This document shows positions 25,768 to 34,318 of a stretch of 64,000 bases of DNA, in pieces. The DNA is taken from positions 620,001 to 684,000 of the forward strand of contig NZ_CP051151.1 of NCBI RefSeq assembly GCF_013745115.1. Direction: 5' to 3'. Position numbers and translations under genes: made by a program. Numbering within the stretch: the first letter of the stretch is position 1; each line of letters begins with the position of its first letter. A model generated the notes under the pieces. That model did no database searches. It was not told the origin of the DNA and saw only the letters and a program-made list of their open reading frames with translations. The stretch comes from Hujiaoplasma nucleasis. GTDB lineage: Bacteria > Bacillota_I > Bacilli_A > Izemoplasmatales > Hujiaoplasmataceae.

Positions 25768-26922
25768 TTATTTTATTCCTATATCTATAAAGAGTTTTTC
25801 TACGTATTGGATGTCATCTTTGTTGGCACTCATGCGTTTTAGTTTACGTCTTGAACTCTTCCTAAATAACAAACTGAATATCCGTTGGATGTAAGCCACA
25901 GGGAGTAAAAAGGGATATTTTCTTAAATATCGATACATACCTTTCATTGCCTTAAATGGCAAAAAGGCTTTTGAAAATAAAAACTTAATTTTTGTCCAGA
26001 TAATGAATTCATTTTTACCGTGTTTGCTGGCCATGCCGCCAATAAATAAGTTATGGTCTTCGCCGATGCCATGGGTACCAGAATGAGTCACGTATGTAAT
26101 AAATTCATTTATTTGGTTTTGATTTATTTTACCACAAAGTTCTTTTTTTAACAATCCAACATTTGTAAAATATCTTTTTACCAAACATTGGATAAAATTT
26201 ACAAAGTCTTTTTTAGGAAACTTATCATAGATTTCTTCATATACGTCTTTATGAAATGATGTTGTGTTTAAGAGATAATAAAGGTCTATAAAGGTTCTTA
26301 ATCCAACCCCTGAATGATAGAGATGTTTAATCATATGGTATAGTTGATAGTAAAAACGATAGCTATCAGACAAATGATATCTATGTGCATCTTTTGTAGA
26401 TGCATAAAGCCATGGGTTCAAAAACAAGTCTCCATAAGCTTTAGAAAACTCAGAATCTAATTTTGGATGGATTTCAACATTAATCTTATCCTTTATAAAA
26501 CAGTCATGATTAGATGAATTATGCCAGTTCTTAAAGTGATGTTCTTCCAATACCTTATGAACCTTGTCCATAGACTCTGGTCTAACTAAAATATCAATAT
26601 CACCCATCACACGCATAAAACTATGGGGATAAAGGGTTTTTAAATATGATCCTTTTAAGAAGATATGATCAATCTGATGTTGATTAAAGAGACCATTGAT
26701 TTCTTTAATCAATTGTACTTGGATTTCATCTCTTTGAATGTAACGAAAATAATCTTCTTTAAAGCCTTTATAAAGATTTTCTTGGTCTTTAATTAGGGGA
26801 TAAATTGTTCCTGATAGTTGATTGGCCCTTAAGATTTTATAGTCTGCTTGGGTTAGAGGTTCACTGATTTTCTCTTGTTTGATGATATGATTTAGTAAAA
26901 CCATGGCTTTATTGACGTCCAT
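25768..26922 (-). CDS. Nucleotidyltransferase of the NTP_transf_5 type
   Basis: 384 residues. The nucleotidyltransferase core is FLKGSYLKTLYP ... RVMGDIDILVRP, with the third acidic residue probably in INVEIHPKLD, at about residues 90-165. The rest is helical. This family (PF14907) is often found in peptide-modification clusters such as those of lasso peptides, next to HPr-kinase-like and PqqD-like proteins, where it is thought to tailor the peptide. It overlaps the signal peptidase gene by 14 bases. The role in this locus is inferred from context. Confidence 0.7.
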   Translation of the reverse strand: MDVNKAMVLLNHIIKQEKISEPLTQADYKILRANQLSGTIYPLIKDQENLYKGFKEDYFRYIQRDEIQVQLIKEINGLFNQHQIDHIFLKGSYLKTLYPHSFMRVMGDIDILVRPESMDKVHKVLEEHHFKNWHNSSNHDCFIKDKINVEIHPKLDSEFSKAYGDLFLNPWLYASTKDAHRYHLSDSYRFYYQLYHMIKHLYHSGVGLRTFIDLYYLLNTTSFHKDVYEEIYDKFPKKDFVNFIQCLVKRYFTNVGLLKKELCGKINQNQINEFITYVTHSGTHGIGEDHNLFIGGMASKHGKNEFIIWTKIKFLFSKAFLPFKAMKGMYRYLRKYPFLLPVAYIQRIFSLLFRKSSRRKLKRMSANKDDIQYVEKLFIDIGIK

Positions 26923-27364
26923 GAATTACCCCCCTGTAGATATGTCTTAAAAACATCTTGATTGCTTTAAATTTCAAGGTGATAAATACCTTAAACCGGT
27001 AGACCCAGTTTTTTGTAATAATCATTTTATCTTTATGCTGAAACTGATAAACATAAGCTAGGATTTGATCTTCTCCAACAATTTCATACGTATAGAGATG
27101 GTCACCTCTAAAAAAATATTGATCACCCTTAATCTTGATGAGTCGATGGAGGAAATACTGGTCTTTTATATTAAACAAACAGATATCATTAACTTGATAT
27201 CTGTTTTTTTTCTTGCAAAAAACTTCTGTTTCTTGATCATGTAAGAAAGGCATCATTGACCTACCTTTCACAATGAAAGAAACAGATGCTTTATCACTTA
27301 AAGTATCTGTAATGGTTTGAAAAAATACCTTATTTTCAATCACTTTCTTAGTTGAAGAGTCCAT
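26909..27364 (-). CDS. S26 signal-peptidase-like protease (Sec11/SipW type)
   Basis: 151 residues from the ATG at 27364, which overlaps the end of the PqqD-like gene; longer starts lie inside that gene. The catalytic Ser36 is in GRSMMPFL. FLHRLIKIKGDQYFFRGDH gives the His of the Ser-His type active site and the GD motif. The usual N-terminal membrane helix is missing or weak, so the enzyme may be cytoplasmic or peripheral. In a RiPP operon the likely job is removing the leader of the precursor. Confidence 0.72.
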   Translation of the reverse strand: MDSSTKKVIENKVFFQTITDTLSDKASVSFIVKGRSMMPFLHDQETEVFCKKKNRYQVNDICLFNIKDQYFLHRLIKIKGDQYFFRGDHLYTYEIVGEDQILAYVYQFQHKDKMIITKNWVYRFKVFITLKFKAIKMFLRHIYRGVIHGRQ

Positions 27365-27614
27365 GTTTTTGACATTTCTTAATAAAGGTATGAATATCCT
27401 TTTTAGCACGTGCTTCATCGACATCATATGTATCGAGGACAATTTTAAGTAAATCCCCTTCTTCTAAATCATAATTTTGTAAGGTCTTAAATAAGAATTG
27501 ACCTGTTTTGTTTAAAGAAATAATGCCATTAAAACGGACAGCTTCGTCTTTTACTGGCACAACAACAATGTCTTCGCCAATACTTTTAATCACATAATCA
27601 GATTTAATTTTCAT
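27348..27614 (-). CDS. PqqD-like peptide-binding protein (RRE)
   Basis: 88 residues, the size of stand-alone RiPP recognition elements. Pattern: three beta strands (VIKSIGEDIVVVPVKDEAVRF) followed by ISLNKTGQFLFKTL and helices (DEARAKKDIHTFIKKC). PqqD-type domains bind the leader of a precursor and present it to the modifying enzyme. It overlaps the kinase-like gene by 4 bases and the peptidase gene by 17. Confidence 0.78.
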   Translation of the reverse strand: MKIKSDYVIKSIGEDIVVVPVKDEAVRFNGIISLNKTGQFLFKTLQNYDLEEGDLLKIVLDTYDVDEARAKKDIHTFIKKCQKHGLFN

Positions 27615-28468
27615 AGGTTTTCCTCCATAAATTTATATAAATAATAAGCACTTTGTATATGGTGAATACATGCAAAAGCATATATATCTAAATCATGCAT
27701 CATGTGGTCGACAATGGTCATCATCTGGTCTACCAAGACTTCATCGCCAGGCCGGTGAATATTTCTAAAGACTTCTTGAATTTTTTTGTTCTTAGAGAGT
27801 TCTTTTATCTTTAAGTCTTTGGCTTTTTCGATAAAAAACATGAAATCGAGTGGTCGCTCCATATTGGCATTTATCACATGCTTGCCTGACCAAGGTGATC
27901 CGACGACATAGGCTTGGTGGTCTTTAAAATAAACCAATGGTTTATCTTCGTTGATAATGATTGATGCTGGATATGCTTGCATAAAATAATTGGTTTGGGT
28001 TGACTTACCTGACTTAGATGGTCCAGATAATAAAAAGGTATGGTTTTTATAATGGATACAGGATGCGTGAACTGGTAAGTAACCACTAACAAGGGCCATT
28101 TCAAAAAAAGCCATACCAGATAAAACATATTCATACTCAGCCAATCTTTGGCCAAGTTTTTTATTAAGATAGATCTTAATTGTTTGATAATCATTGGTAT
28201 GATAAATCATATGTTTAATGCCTTTACCCTGATTAAAGTGTGTCACGATATAGGTTTCTTCTTCTGAAACCATTTTATAACGGTTTTTATAGGTAAAGGT
28301 AATGTCTTTATTTGGTGGTGTGATTTCTTCTAATGTTTCAATGGATAGGGTGTGTACTTTATTTGCCGTCTCATCACTTCGGTAAGGGTCTAATTTATCA
28401 GAGAAATATGCATCATATGAATAAGTCAAATCAATGATCATCTGCCCAATTTTTATCCGTTTAACCAT
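27611..28468 (-). CDS. HPr-kinase-like protein
   Basis: 285 residues. Walker A is GPSKSGKST (149-157), followed by INEDKPLVYF, like the HprK NDD motif, and GSPWSGKH. No PTS or HPr gene is nearby. HprK-like proteins in peptide clusters (for example of the lasso peptide paeninodin) phosphorylate a Ser in the precursor. Several Ser in the precursor here (AASSNSGSG) are possible targets. It overlaps the radical SAM gene by 8 bases. Confidence 0.75.
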   Translation of the reverse strand: MVKRIKIGQMIIDLTYSYDAYFSDKLDPYRSDETANKVHTLSIETLEEITPPNKDITFTYKNRYKMVSEEETYIVTHFNQGKGIKHMIYHTNDYQTIKIYLNKKLGQRLAEYEYVLSGMAFFEMALVSGYLPVHASCIHYKNHTFLLSGPSKSGKSTQTNYFMQAYPASIIINEDKPLVYFKDHQAYVVGSPWSGKHVINANMERPLDFMFFIEKAKDLKIKELSKNKKIQEVFRNIHRPGDEVLVDQMMTIVDHMMHDLDIYAFACIHHIQSAYYLYKFMEENL

Positions 28469-29423
28469 GATTTCTCTCCAAGGCGATATCTTTTAAATAA
28501 GCAGCGCATTTAAAGACATTACCTTCTAAGTAGCGTCTTGCTAGACATGTCATACAACCGTCTCGATGTTCACAGTTTGTACAAGGGGACGCCTCAAGCA
28601 TGGTTTCCCATTCTTTTTGAAGCGTCTTAAAGGTTGCCATTAAATCATCTTCAACTTTTCTTGATGGTATGGGCATCATTGGACACGCTTGCATATAACC
28701 CTTATGGTTAATAAAATAACCATTTTTAAAGGCACCACAGAGTCGTTTATGTTTAGGTTGACTTTTTATTGGAAAGGCTGTTTTAAGTCTTAACTCAAAA
28801 TCAAGTAAGTCTTTGGGCTTTAATCTATCTTGGCCTTTAACCTTAGACACATATAAGAAATATCCCAGATGACACCCCTTTGATTTCGCATAATCAATGA
28901 TATGGTCTAATCTCTGATATATATATGGTAATGGAATGGTTCTTAATACCAATGGGATATGATTGGTTTTTAATGCATCTATGGTTTGGTCAACCGCATT
29001 AAACGATTGACTTTTAGTAAATTCTTTATATGATGTCTCATCATAACCATATAAGGTTATAGCGACCATTTCAGGCGGTCGCTTTTTTAAGGTATGCAAT
29101 ATGCTTTCTTTTAATAAAGATCCATTGGTATAAAGGGTTATCTTGACCCCTAGGTCATATAAGTATTCATATATATCAATAAAATCTGGATGCGTAAAAA
29201 TCTCACCACCTGTCAATAAGGCGTATAACATCCCATTTTTTTGTGCCATATCAAAAATCTGGAACCAATCATCTTTCTTTAAGACAGGGTCAGTATTTTT
29301 TGCATAACACATCTCACAGTTAAAATTACAATGACTGGTGATTTCAAATTCACCAGTGATTGGTATTTTATGGTCATATGCATAATCTAATAATTTATTC
29401 TTCAGTTCATTATATGTTGGCAT
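28461..29423 (-). CDS. Radical SAM / SPASM peptide-modifying enzyme
   Basis: 320 residues. The radical SAM cluster is Cys32, Cys36, Cys39 (SHCNFNCEMC), with GGEIFTHPDF as the SAM-binding GGE motif. A SPASM-type C-terminus has many Cys: RLCGAF, QACPMM, CTNCEHRDGC, TCLARR and FKCAAY, enough for an auxiliary 4Fe-4S cluster. Enzymes of this class form thioether or C-C bonds in peptides. Together with the PqqD-like protein and the Cys-containing precursor it defines the locus as RiPP-like. The chemistry cannot be read from sequence. Confidence 0.88.
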   Translation of the reverse strand: MPTYNELKNKLLDYAYDHKIPITGEFEITSHCNFNCEMCYAKNTDPVLKKDDWFQIFDMAQKNGMLYALLTGGEIFTHPDFIDIYEYLYDLGVKITLYTNGSLLKESILHTLKKRPPEMVAITLYGYDETSYKEFTKSQSFNAVDQTIDALKTNHIPLVLRTIPLPYIYQRLDHIIDYAKSKGCHLGYFLYVSKVKGQDRLKPKDLLDFELRLKTAFPIKSQPKHKRLCGAFKNGYFINHKGYMQACPMMPIPSRKVEDDLMATFKTLQKEWETMLEASPCTNCEHRDGCMTCLARRYLEGNVFKCAAYLKDIALERNHG

Positions 29424-29436
29424 GTATCTTCCTTAT

Positions 29437-29958
29437 CTATTCTTCTGGTACATCCAAGATTAATCCAATAACACCTGTTTTAGACCCATCTGGAAAAACA
29501 GCTTGGACAGTGATTGTATCTGTATCTATGGTTAATAAATCAAACTCTGTTTGATTTACCTTAACAAACGCGTAGTTGTATGAAATGAGATAGTGACTTG
29601 CTTGAGGGACCGCGTCCCAAAACAAGGTATTGGCTTCTTCATTTAAAGTAAAAAGATAGTCTTGATCATAGTCTATCTCTACGGTGGTTTGTCCAGCCAT
29701 AGAATCTTCAAAGCCTTGGCCGCGCGCAACAGCTGAAACTGAATAGCTACCTTCTTCAATGAGTTCAATCATTGGAACATCACGTTCAAACACCTGACCA
29801 TTGACCGTGATTTCATAGGTCTCTGCAAATTCAACGGCTTGCCAGGTCAATTGATTGTCTTCAAAAATAAACTGATCTGGTTGTTCAAGACTTGTGGCTG
29901 TTTGCGGCAATAAGCCCAAGGTTAATACCATTAATAGTCCAATCATTTTCTTCATCAT
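29437..29958 (-). CDS. Secreted protein with two fibronectin III-like modules
   Basis: 173 residues with signal peptide KKMIGLLMVLTLGLLPQTATS. Two modules of about 75 residues share the pattern NQLTWQAVEFAETYEITVNG / NTLFWDAVPQASHYLISYN, as in Fn3 domains. First gene after the promoter of the peptide cluster, 13 bases from the radical SAM gene. It may be an extracellular partner of the modified peptide or a surface binding protein. No catalytic residues seen. Confidence 0.6.
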   Translation of the reverse strand: MMKKMIGLLMVLTLGLLPQTATSLEQPDQFIFEDNQLTWQAVEFAETYEITVNGQVFERDVPMIELIEEGSYSVSAVARGQGFEDSMAGQTTVEIDYDQDYLFTLNEEANTLFWDAVPQASHYLISYNYAFVKVNQTEFDLLTIDTDTITVQAVFPDGSKTGVIGLILDVPEE

Positions 29959-29976
29959 CAACCTCCGTTATTGACT

Positions 29977-29990
29977 TTATTATATCACGA
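29977..29990 (-). promoter_or_regulatory. Probable promoter of the peptide-modification operon
   Basis: An extended -10 (TGATATAAT on the minus strand; TATAAT at 29979-29984), about 20 bases upstream of the first gene. The -35 is weak, as is usual for extended -10 promoters. Confidence 0.5.
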
Positions 29991-30071
29991 AAATGATCTT
30001 TAGAAAATATATAAATTTCTCAACCATTTGAAAAAAGTATGATAGAATATTTAGGAAAGAAGGTGGGGTTT

Positions 30072-30122
30072 ATGAAAAAGAAACTAACAACGATTATCAC
30101 CATTATGACCCGAGTTTTATAG
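30072..30122 (+). CDS. Very short ORF with strong ribosome binding site, possible gene remnant
   Basis: 16 codons (MKKKLTTIITIMTRVL) preceded by AAGGTGGGG and an upstream extended -10 (TGATAGAAT near 30040). It looks like the start of a signal peptide or membrane protein and stops at once. A terminator follows at 30172. Either the stump of a truncated gene next to the IS1595-type element or a leader peptide. Confidence 0.35.
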   Translation: MKKKLTTIITIMTRVL

Positions 30123-30171
30123 TTGATACCCATTAATTAATGACTATACAACAAGTTTACTACAAGTTTAT

Positions 30172-30214
30172 TTACACTTAGACATCTTAAAATAGATGTT
30201 TAAGTGTTTTTTTA
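30172..30214 (+). terminator. Intrinsic terminator
   Basis: ACACTTAGACATC (30173-30185) pairs with GATGTTTAAGTGT (30195-30207) through one G-T pair, followed by TTTTTT. Confidence 0.8.
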
Positions 30215-30216
30215 TA

Positions 30217-31488
30217 TAAGCTGTGTTCAAGATAAGTGTTGATATGGTTTATAAATATCAACCGGGAACAGTTTTTGAGAAATATCTTTATTTCTAAAGA
30301 TTGTTTCCGTCGATATGACATAATTAAGCATATATTTTTCTTGTTAATTAAACGCTAACTTATAGTTGAGACGTTTCATGAATCGAAACCACATCAGATA
30401 TCCTTCGAGATGTTTTGTCGAAACATCTTTGAACCTTTTAAACCAAGATTTTAGTTCACTATGATATTGATTCATATGGCCTAGATTATAATCACCTAAT
30501 CGATGTTTACCTGAAGGTATTTGATACAATTCACATTCTAAACCATTAGAGACTTCTTTATACGCTGATTTACTATCTGTGATTATTGTGCTTTGTTTTG
30601 CAATTTTTGAATCTAAAGCTTGATAGATATCTTTTCCTAGTGGATTTCCTTGACCAATAATCTTAGTTAATATTTGATTCGTCTCATCAATACCAATATG
30701 CACACAAACCTGATCATTGCTTATACCTCGCTTAACACTTGGTGTTCCCGCTTCTTAGGTGATCTTGGCATATCTTTATTCTTCCATGGACCTTTTAAGT
30801 TAAGCAAAAAATACGTTTCATCTAATTGAATTTCACCCTTTAACTGAAACTCCGCCTCATACTCTTTCATTGCTTCCATAATCTTATGACGCCAGTTAAA
30901 TGCAGTTGTTTTTGATATACCAACCTCTATAGCAATCTTACTCAATGATAAGCCATAAAGCATACATCTTACATAATCAGACCATTGCTTATATGTTTTC
31001 TTTGTATATTTTACAATTGATTGATTCGATATGGATACTGTTTTCCTGTTTCCTTATCTAAATATCTTTGGTTTCCATTCTTTGTCTTGCCATATTTTAC
31101 CAAATTAGGTGATAAAGGCCGTTCACGAAAGATAATTTTTAAAAGTGCATCAGCGGCTATGTTGATCGTGTCTTGATTCGTTGATAAAGCCTCTAATAAA
31201 TCATTATAATCATCGGCACATAAAGCATTAATCAGTAACATTATATCTTGGGTAATTGTTGATTCAATCATGTTTGGTATTCTCCTAATAAAAAATGTCC
31301 TTAAGCAACCAGCTTGAAGGTTAAGATTCGTCGCCAAACAGAAACTCGGTTACCAAGCTGGTTGATTAAAGACACTTTAATCAGGAATTATTATCCGCAT
31401 TTCTGTTTGGCACTACTTTTTTACCAAATAATTTGATTTTTAACAATTATTAATATTTATTATCAACACTTATCTTGAACACAGCTTA
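30217..31488 (-). mobile_element. IS1595-type insertion sequence, degraded
   Basis: Perfect 28-bp inverted repeats at 30217-30244 and 31461-31488, starting TAAGCTGTGTTCAAG. The transposase is split over three frames. No matching target duplication was found. The right end lies inside a P-loop kinase gene, whose downstream part is missing on the left side. Confidence 0.82.
30344..31271 (-). pseudogene. IS1595-type transposase, two frameshifts
   Basis: Three segments in three frames: 31011-31271 (ATG at 31271, AGGAGA site; N-terminal part ending KYGKTKNGNQRYLD), about 30721-31000 (helix-turn-helix SLSKIAIEVGISKTTAFNWR and first catalytic Asp in IQLDETYF) and 30344-30703 (IITDSKSAYKE; GKHRLGDYNLGHMNQYHSEL). 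The order and motifs match IS1595-family transposases. Breaks are near 31011 and 30715, so the element cannot make an intact transposase. Confidence 0.8.
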
Positions 31489-31564
31489 AATAATTAGATA
31501 GTTTCCTTGATAAAGTCGTTTTCCCGCTACCAGGCAATCCTTCAATAAAATATATCTTTTTCAT
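31489..31564 (-). pseudogene. 5' fragment of a P-loop kinase gene cut by the IS
   Basis: AAGGAG site and ATG at 31564, then MKKIYFIEGLPGSGKTTLSR with a full Walker A motif. After 26 codons the frame enters the inverted repeat of the IS and stops. The rest of the gene is absent on the other side of the IS, so insertion was accompanied by a deletion. Confidence 0.75.
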
Positions 31565-31580
31565 AGGGTCTCCTTATAAT

Positions 31581-31607
31581 AAAAAAAACCAACACACTAA
31601 ATGTTGG
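31581..31607 (-). terminator. Terminator of uridine kinase
   Basis: CCAACA (31589-31594) pairs with TGTTGG (31602-31607). Read on the minus strand it is followed by eight T. Confidence 0.85.
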
Positions 31608-31614
31608 CAATTAT

Positions 31615-32229
31615 TTACTTATTCAATAAATCAATGATGGTTTTAAAAACCATTTCAATGGCGATTGAATTATGTCCGCCTTCAGGAATAATTAAATCAG
31701 CGTTTTCTTTGGAAGGTTCTACAAAGACCTTATGCATAGGCCTTACTGTGGTTAAATACTGGTCTATCACATTATCTAAAGTCCTATTTCTTTTTTTAAC
31801 ATCTCTGGATAATCTTCTTATAAACCTAATATCATCAGGTGTATCAACAAATATTTTTATGTCTAATAAATCACAAATTTCTTTGATTGCCAAAACCAAA
31901 ATACCTTCGATAATTAATACTTTTGATGGTTGGACTTTTTTTGTGCTTATTTTTCTTGCATGATTAACAAAATCATATTCAGGGACATCAATAGACTGAT
32001 TTTTATTTAAATCACCTATATGTTTGACCAATAAATCTGTGTCAAAAGCATTGGGATGGTCATAGTTAATTTTTCTTCTTTCTTCTAAATCTAACTCGGG
32101 ATGATCTAAGTAATAATCATCCAATCGAATAATATTCACCTGACCAAATTGATTAGACAAATCACCTAATTTATTAGCAATGGTTGTTTTACCTGAGGCT
32201 GTTCCACCAGCAATTCCTATAATTTTCAT
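31615..32229 (-). CDS. udk: Uridine kinase
   Basis: 204 residues, normal length. Walker A is GGTASGKTT (8-16), with LDDYYLDHPELDLEERRKINYD shortened here to its key part LDDYYLD, and DHPNAFD plus RRLSRDVKKRNR as in Udk. It phosphorylates uridine and cytidine to UMP and CMP in pyrimidine salvage, in the cytoplasm. A single gene with its own terminator. Confidence 0.92.
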   Translation of the reverse strand: MKIIGIAGGTASGKTTIANKLGDLSNQFGQVNIIRLDDYYLDHPELDLEERRKINYDHPNAFDTDLLVKHIGDLNKNQSIDVPEYDFVNHARKISTKKVQPSKVLIIEGILVLAIKEICDLLDIKIFVDTPDDIRFIRRLSRDVKKRNRTLDNVIDQYLTTVRPMHKVFVEPSKENADLIIPEGGHNSIAIEMVFKTIIDLLNK

Positions 32230-32310
32230 AAAGCCATCCTTTATTAATTATTTATTCACAAGTATTTTATAATATTATGGCTATATAAACAATATCAAAA
32301 ATAATATAAA

Positions 32311-33306
32311 TTATTTTTTCAATATTAAATAAATAAAATAAGGTGTCCCTATAAAAGCAACCAAGATTCCTGTTGGTAAACCATTGGGTTGGATTAAATT
32401 CCTAGCCAATAAATCACTGGCCAACATGATATTAGCCCCAATCAATCCAGCCACAGGCAAGAATTTTTGGTGTCTAATCCCCACCAATTGTTTGGCAATA
32501 TGAGGACTTAATAAACCAATAAAAGCAATATTACCCACCACGGCCACAGATACAGAAGCAAGTATTGTCGCTATTAATAAATAAGTGAATTGTTTCCTCT
32601 TCATATTGACACCAAGTCCCTTGGCGTGGTTTTCACCTAAATGAATGATATTTAAGGTTTGACTTTGGAAACCAATATATATCACTGAAAGAACAATAAG
32701 AGGAAGTGTCACCCAAACATATGGCCAATCTCCACCCCAAACATTTCCAGCCAACCAATTGGTGATGAATTGAACTTGGTCTCTTTCAGCTGAAGTGATT
32801 AATAAAACCATAAGACCTGAAGCTGCCATAGAAAAACCAACACCCAATAAAATCATTTTATAAGGGTGGATACCTTTGTTCTTATGATATGAAAGTACAA
32901 AAATTAACAAAGCACTAACCAATCCTCCCATAAAAGCAATGAAAGGTAATAAATAAGCAAATGACTTTGCATTAAAAACAAAGAGCAAAAAGAAGATAGT
33001 CACCCCAAGACCAGCCCCTGAGTTAATACCAATAATCCCTGGATCTGCCAAATCATTTTTAGAGATGGTTTGTAATAAGGCTCCAGCCATGGCCAAAGCG
33101 ATACCAGAAAATAAAACAATAAGTACTCTTGGTAGTCTCAAGTTAAGAATAACATATTGGTTCAAGGGATTATGATTGGTAAAAATTCCTTGAATAAGCT
33201 CCATCAAAGACATATTAATTTGACCAATGGCTAAATTTAATAAAATTAGTATAAAGTTTATTATAGAAAATAAAATAATGATAGATTTAAAAGAAAGTTT
33301 TTTCAT
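32311..33306 (-). CDS. FecCD-type iron transporter permease
   Basis: 331 residues, about nine to ten membrane helices. Typical FecCD motifs: LRLPRVLIVLFSGIALAMAG, DLADPGIIGINSGAGLG, GNIAFIGLLSPHIAKQLVG. Forms the membrane channel with the second permease for a ferric siderophore or haem-type substrate. Last gene of the four-gene operon; it overlaps the preceding permease by one base. Confidence 0.92.
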   Translation of the reverse strand: MKKLSFKSIIILFSIINFILILLNLAIGQINMSLMELIQGIFTNHNPLNQYVILNLRLPRVLIVLFSGIALAMAGALLQTISKNDLADPGIIGINSGAGLGVTIFFLLFVFNAKSFAYLLPFIAFMGGLVSALLIFVLSYHKNKGIHPYKMILLGVGFSMAASGLMVLLITSAERDQVQFITNWLAGNVWGGDWPYVWVTLPLIVLSVIYIGFQSQTLNIIHLGENHAKGLGVNMKRKQFTYLLIATILASVSVAVVGNIAFIGLLSPHIAKQLVGIRHQKFLPVAGLIGANIMLASDLLARNLIQPNGLPTGILVAFIGTPYFIYLILKK

Positions 33307-34301
33307 TATAATTCCCCTCCAGTCTTTTGTTTAATAACCCAAAAGAAAAAAGGCAAACCAATGACTGATACAATCGCAATCAAAGGTGTTTCATAGGGGG
33401 CATTAATGGTTCTAGCTAGACTATCAGATAATACTATAAATATACCACCTATAAGAAAAGATGCTGGAATGATTTTTTTATAATCATAACCCACCAACAT
33501 TCTTGCTAAATGAGGAATCATTAAACCAACGAAGGTTAAGGCGCCAGCTAAAGCTACTGATACACCTGTTAATAAGGCAATTAAAAAATAACCAATGGTT
33601 TTGGTTCTTTGTATTTTTAAACCCAAACCTATCGCGACTTCTTCATTTAAAGAAATAGCAGTGATATCTTTAGCCATAAACAAAGAAGCTATCAAAGCAA
33701 TGATAACCAAGGGTAAGGCTAAAAGGACCTGTGAATAAGTCATGGCCATCAAACCTCCACTGGTCCACATAGATACATCTTTTGACACATTAAACAACAA
33801 GCCAAAACCTTGAGATAAGGCAAATAGCATGGCTGAAATCGCTGAACCAGCCAAGAGTAAGGTCATGGTGGTTAGTTTCTTACGAGAAACAAAACTTAAG
33901 GATAAAACAATAACCACCCCTATTAAAGAACCTATAAAAGCTAAAATCATAAAACCAATAAAATCTAATGCTCTAAAAAAGATTTGTCCTAGGGTAATCA
34001 TTAACATAGCCCCAGCACTAATCCCCAATAAACCAGGATCTGCCAAGGGGTTTCTAGTCATCCCTTGCATCATAGACCCTGCCAAACCTAAGGCTGACCC
34101 AACCAATAAAGCAGCCAAGACCCTAGGTATTCTTATCTCAAAAAGAATGAGCCCAATATTAGACTTATCTTTAGCAAATAAAGCATTAAAAACACTATCC
34201 CAAGATGACGAAGCCGCCCCTACTTTCATAGCGACCAATATAGATAAAAAGAAAACTATGAACATCATAGTCATCTTAAATATAAATGATTTATTATTCA
34301 T
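33306..34301 (-). CDS. FecCD-type iron transporter permease
   Basis: 331 residues from the ATG at 34301 (AAGGA site; a GTG at 34310 is the alternative). FecCD motifs: IRIPRVLAALLVGSALGLAG, NPLADPGLLGISAGA, GALTFVGLMIPHLARMLVGYD. Partner of the downstream permease in the same importer. Confidence 0.92.
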   Translation of the reverse strand: MNNKSFIFKMTMMFIVFFLSILVAMKVGAASSSWDSVFNALFAKDKSNIGLILFEIRIPRVLAALLVGSALGLAGSMMQGMTRNPLADPGLLGISAGAMLMITLGQIFFRALDFIGFMILAFIGSLIGVVIVLSLSFVSRKKLTTMTLLLAGSAISAMLFALSQGFGLLFNVSKDVSMWTSGGLMAMTYSQVLLALPLVIIALIASLFMAKDITAISLNEEVAIGLGLKIQRTKTIGYFLIALLTGVSVALAGALTFVGLMIPHLARMLVGYDYKKIIPASFLIGGIFIVLSDSLARTINAPYETPLIAIVSVIGLPFFFWVIKQKTGGEL

Positions 34302-34318
34302 AGTTTTCACATCCTTTT

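Noticed and set aside
25608-29423. Lasso peptide cluster
   Set aside because: HprK-like, PqqD-like and nucleotidyltransferase genes would fit, but there is no asparagine-synthetase-like cyclase and no transglutaminase-like protease. A radical SAM enzyme is present instead.
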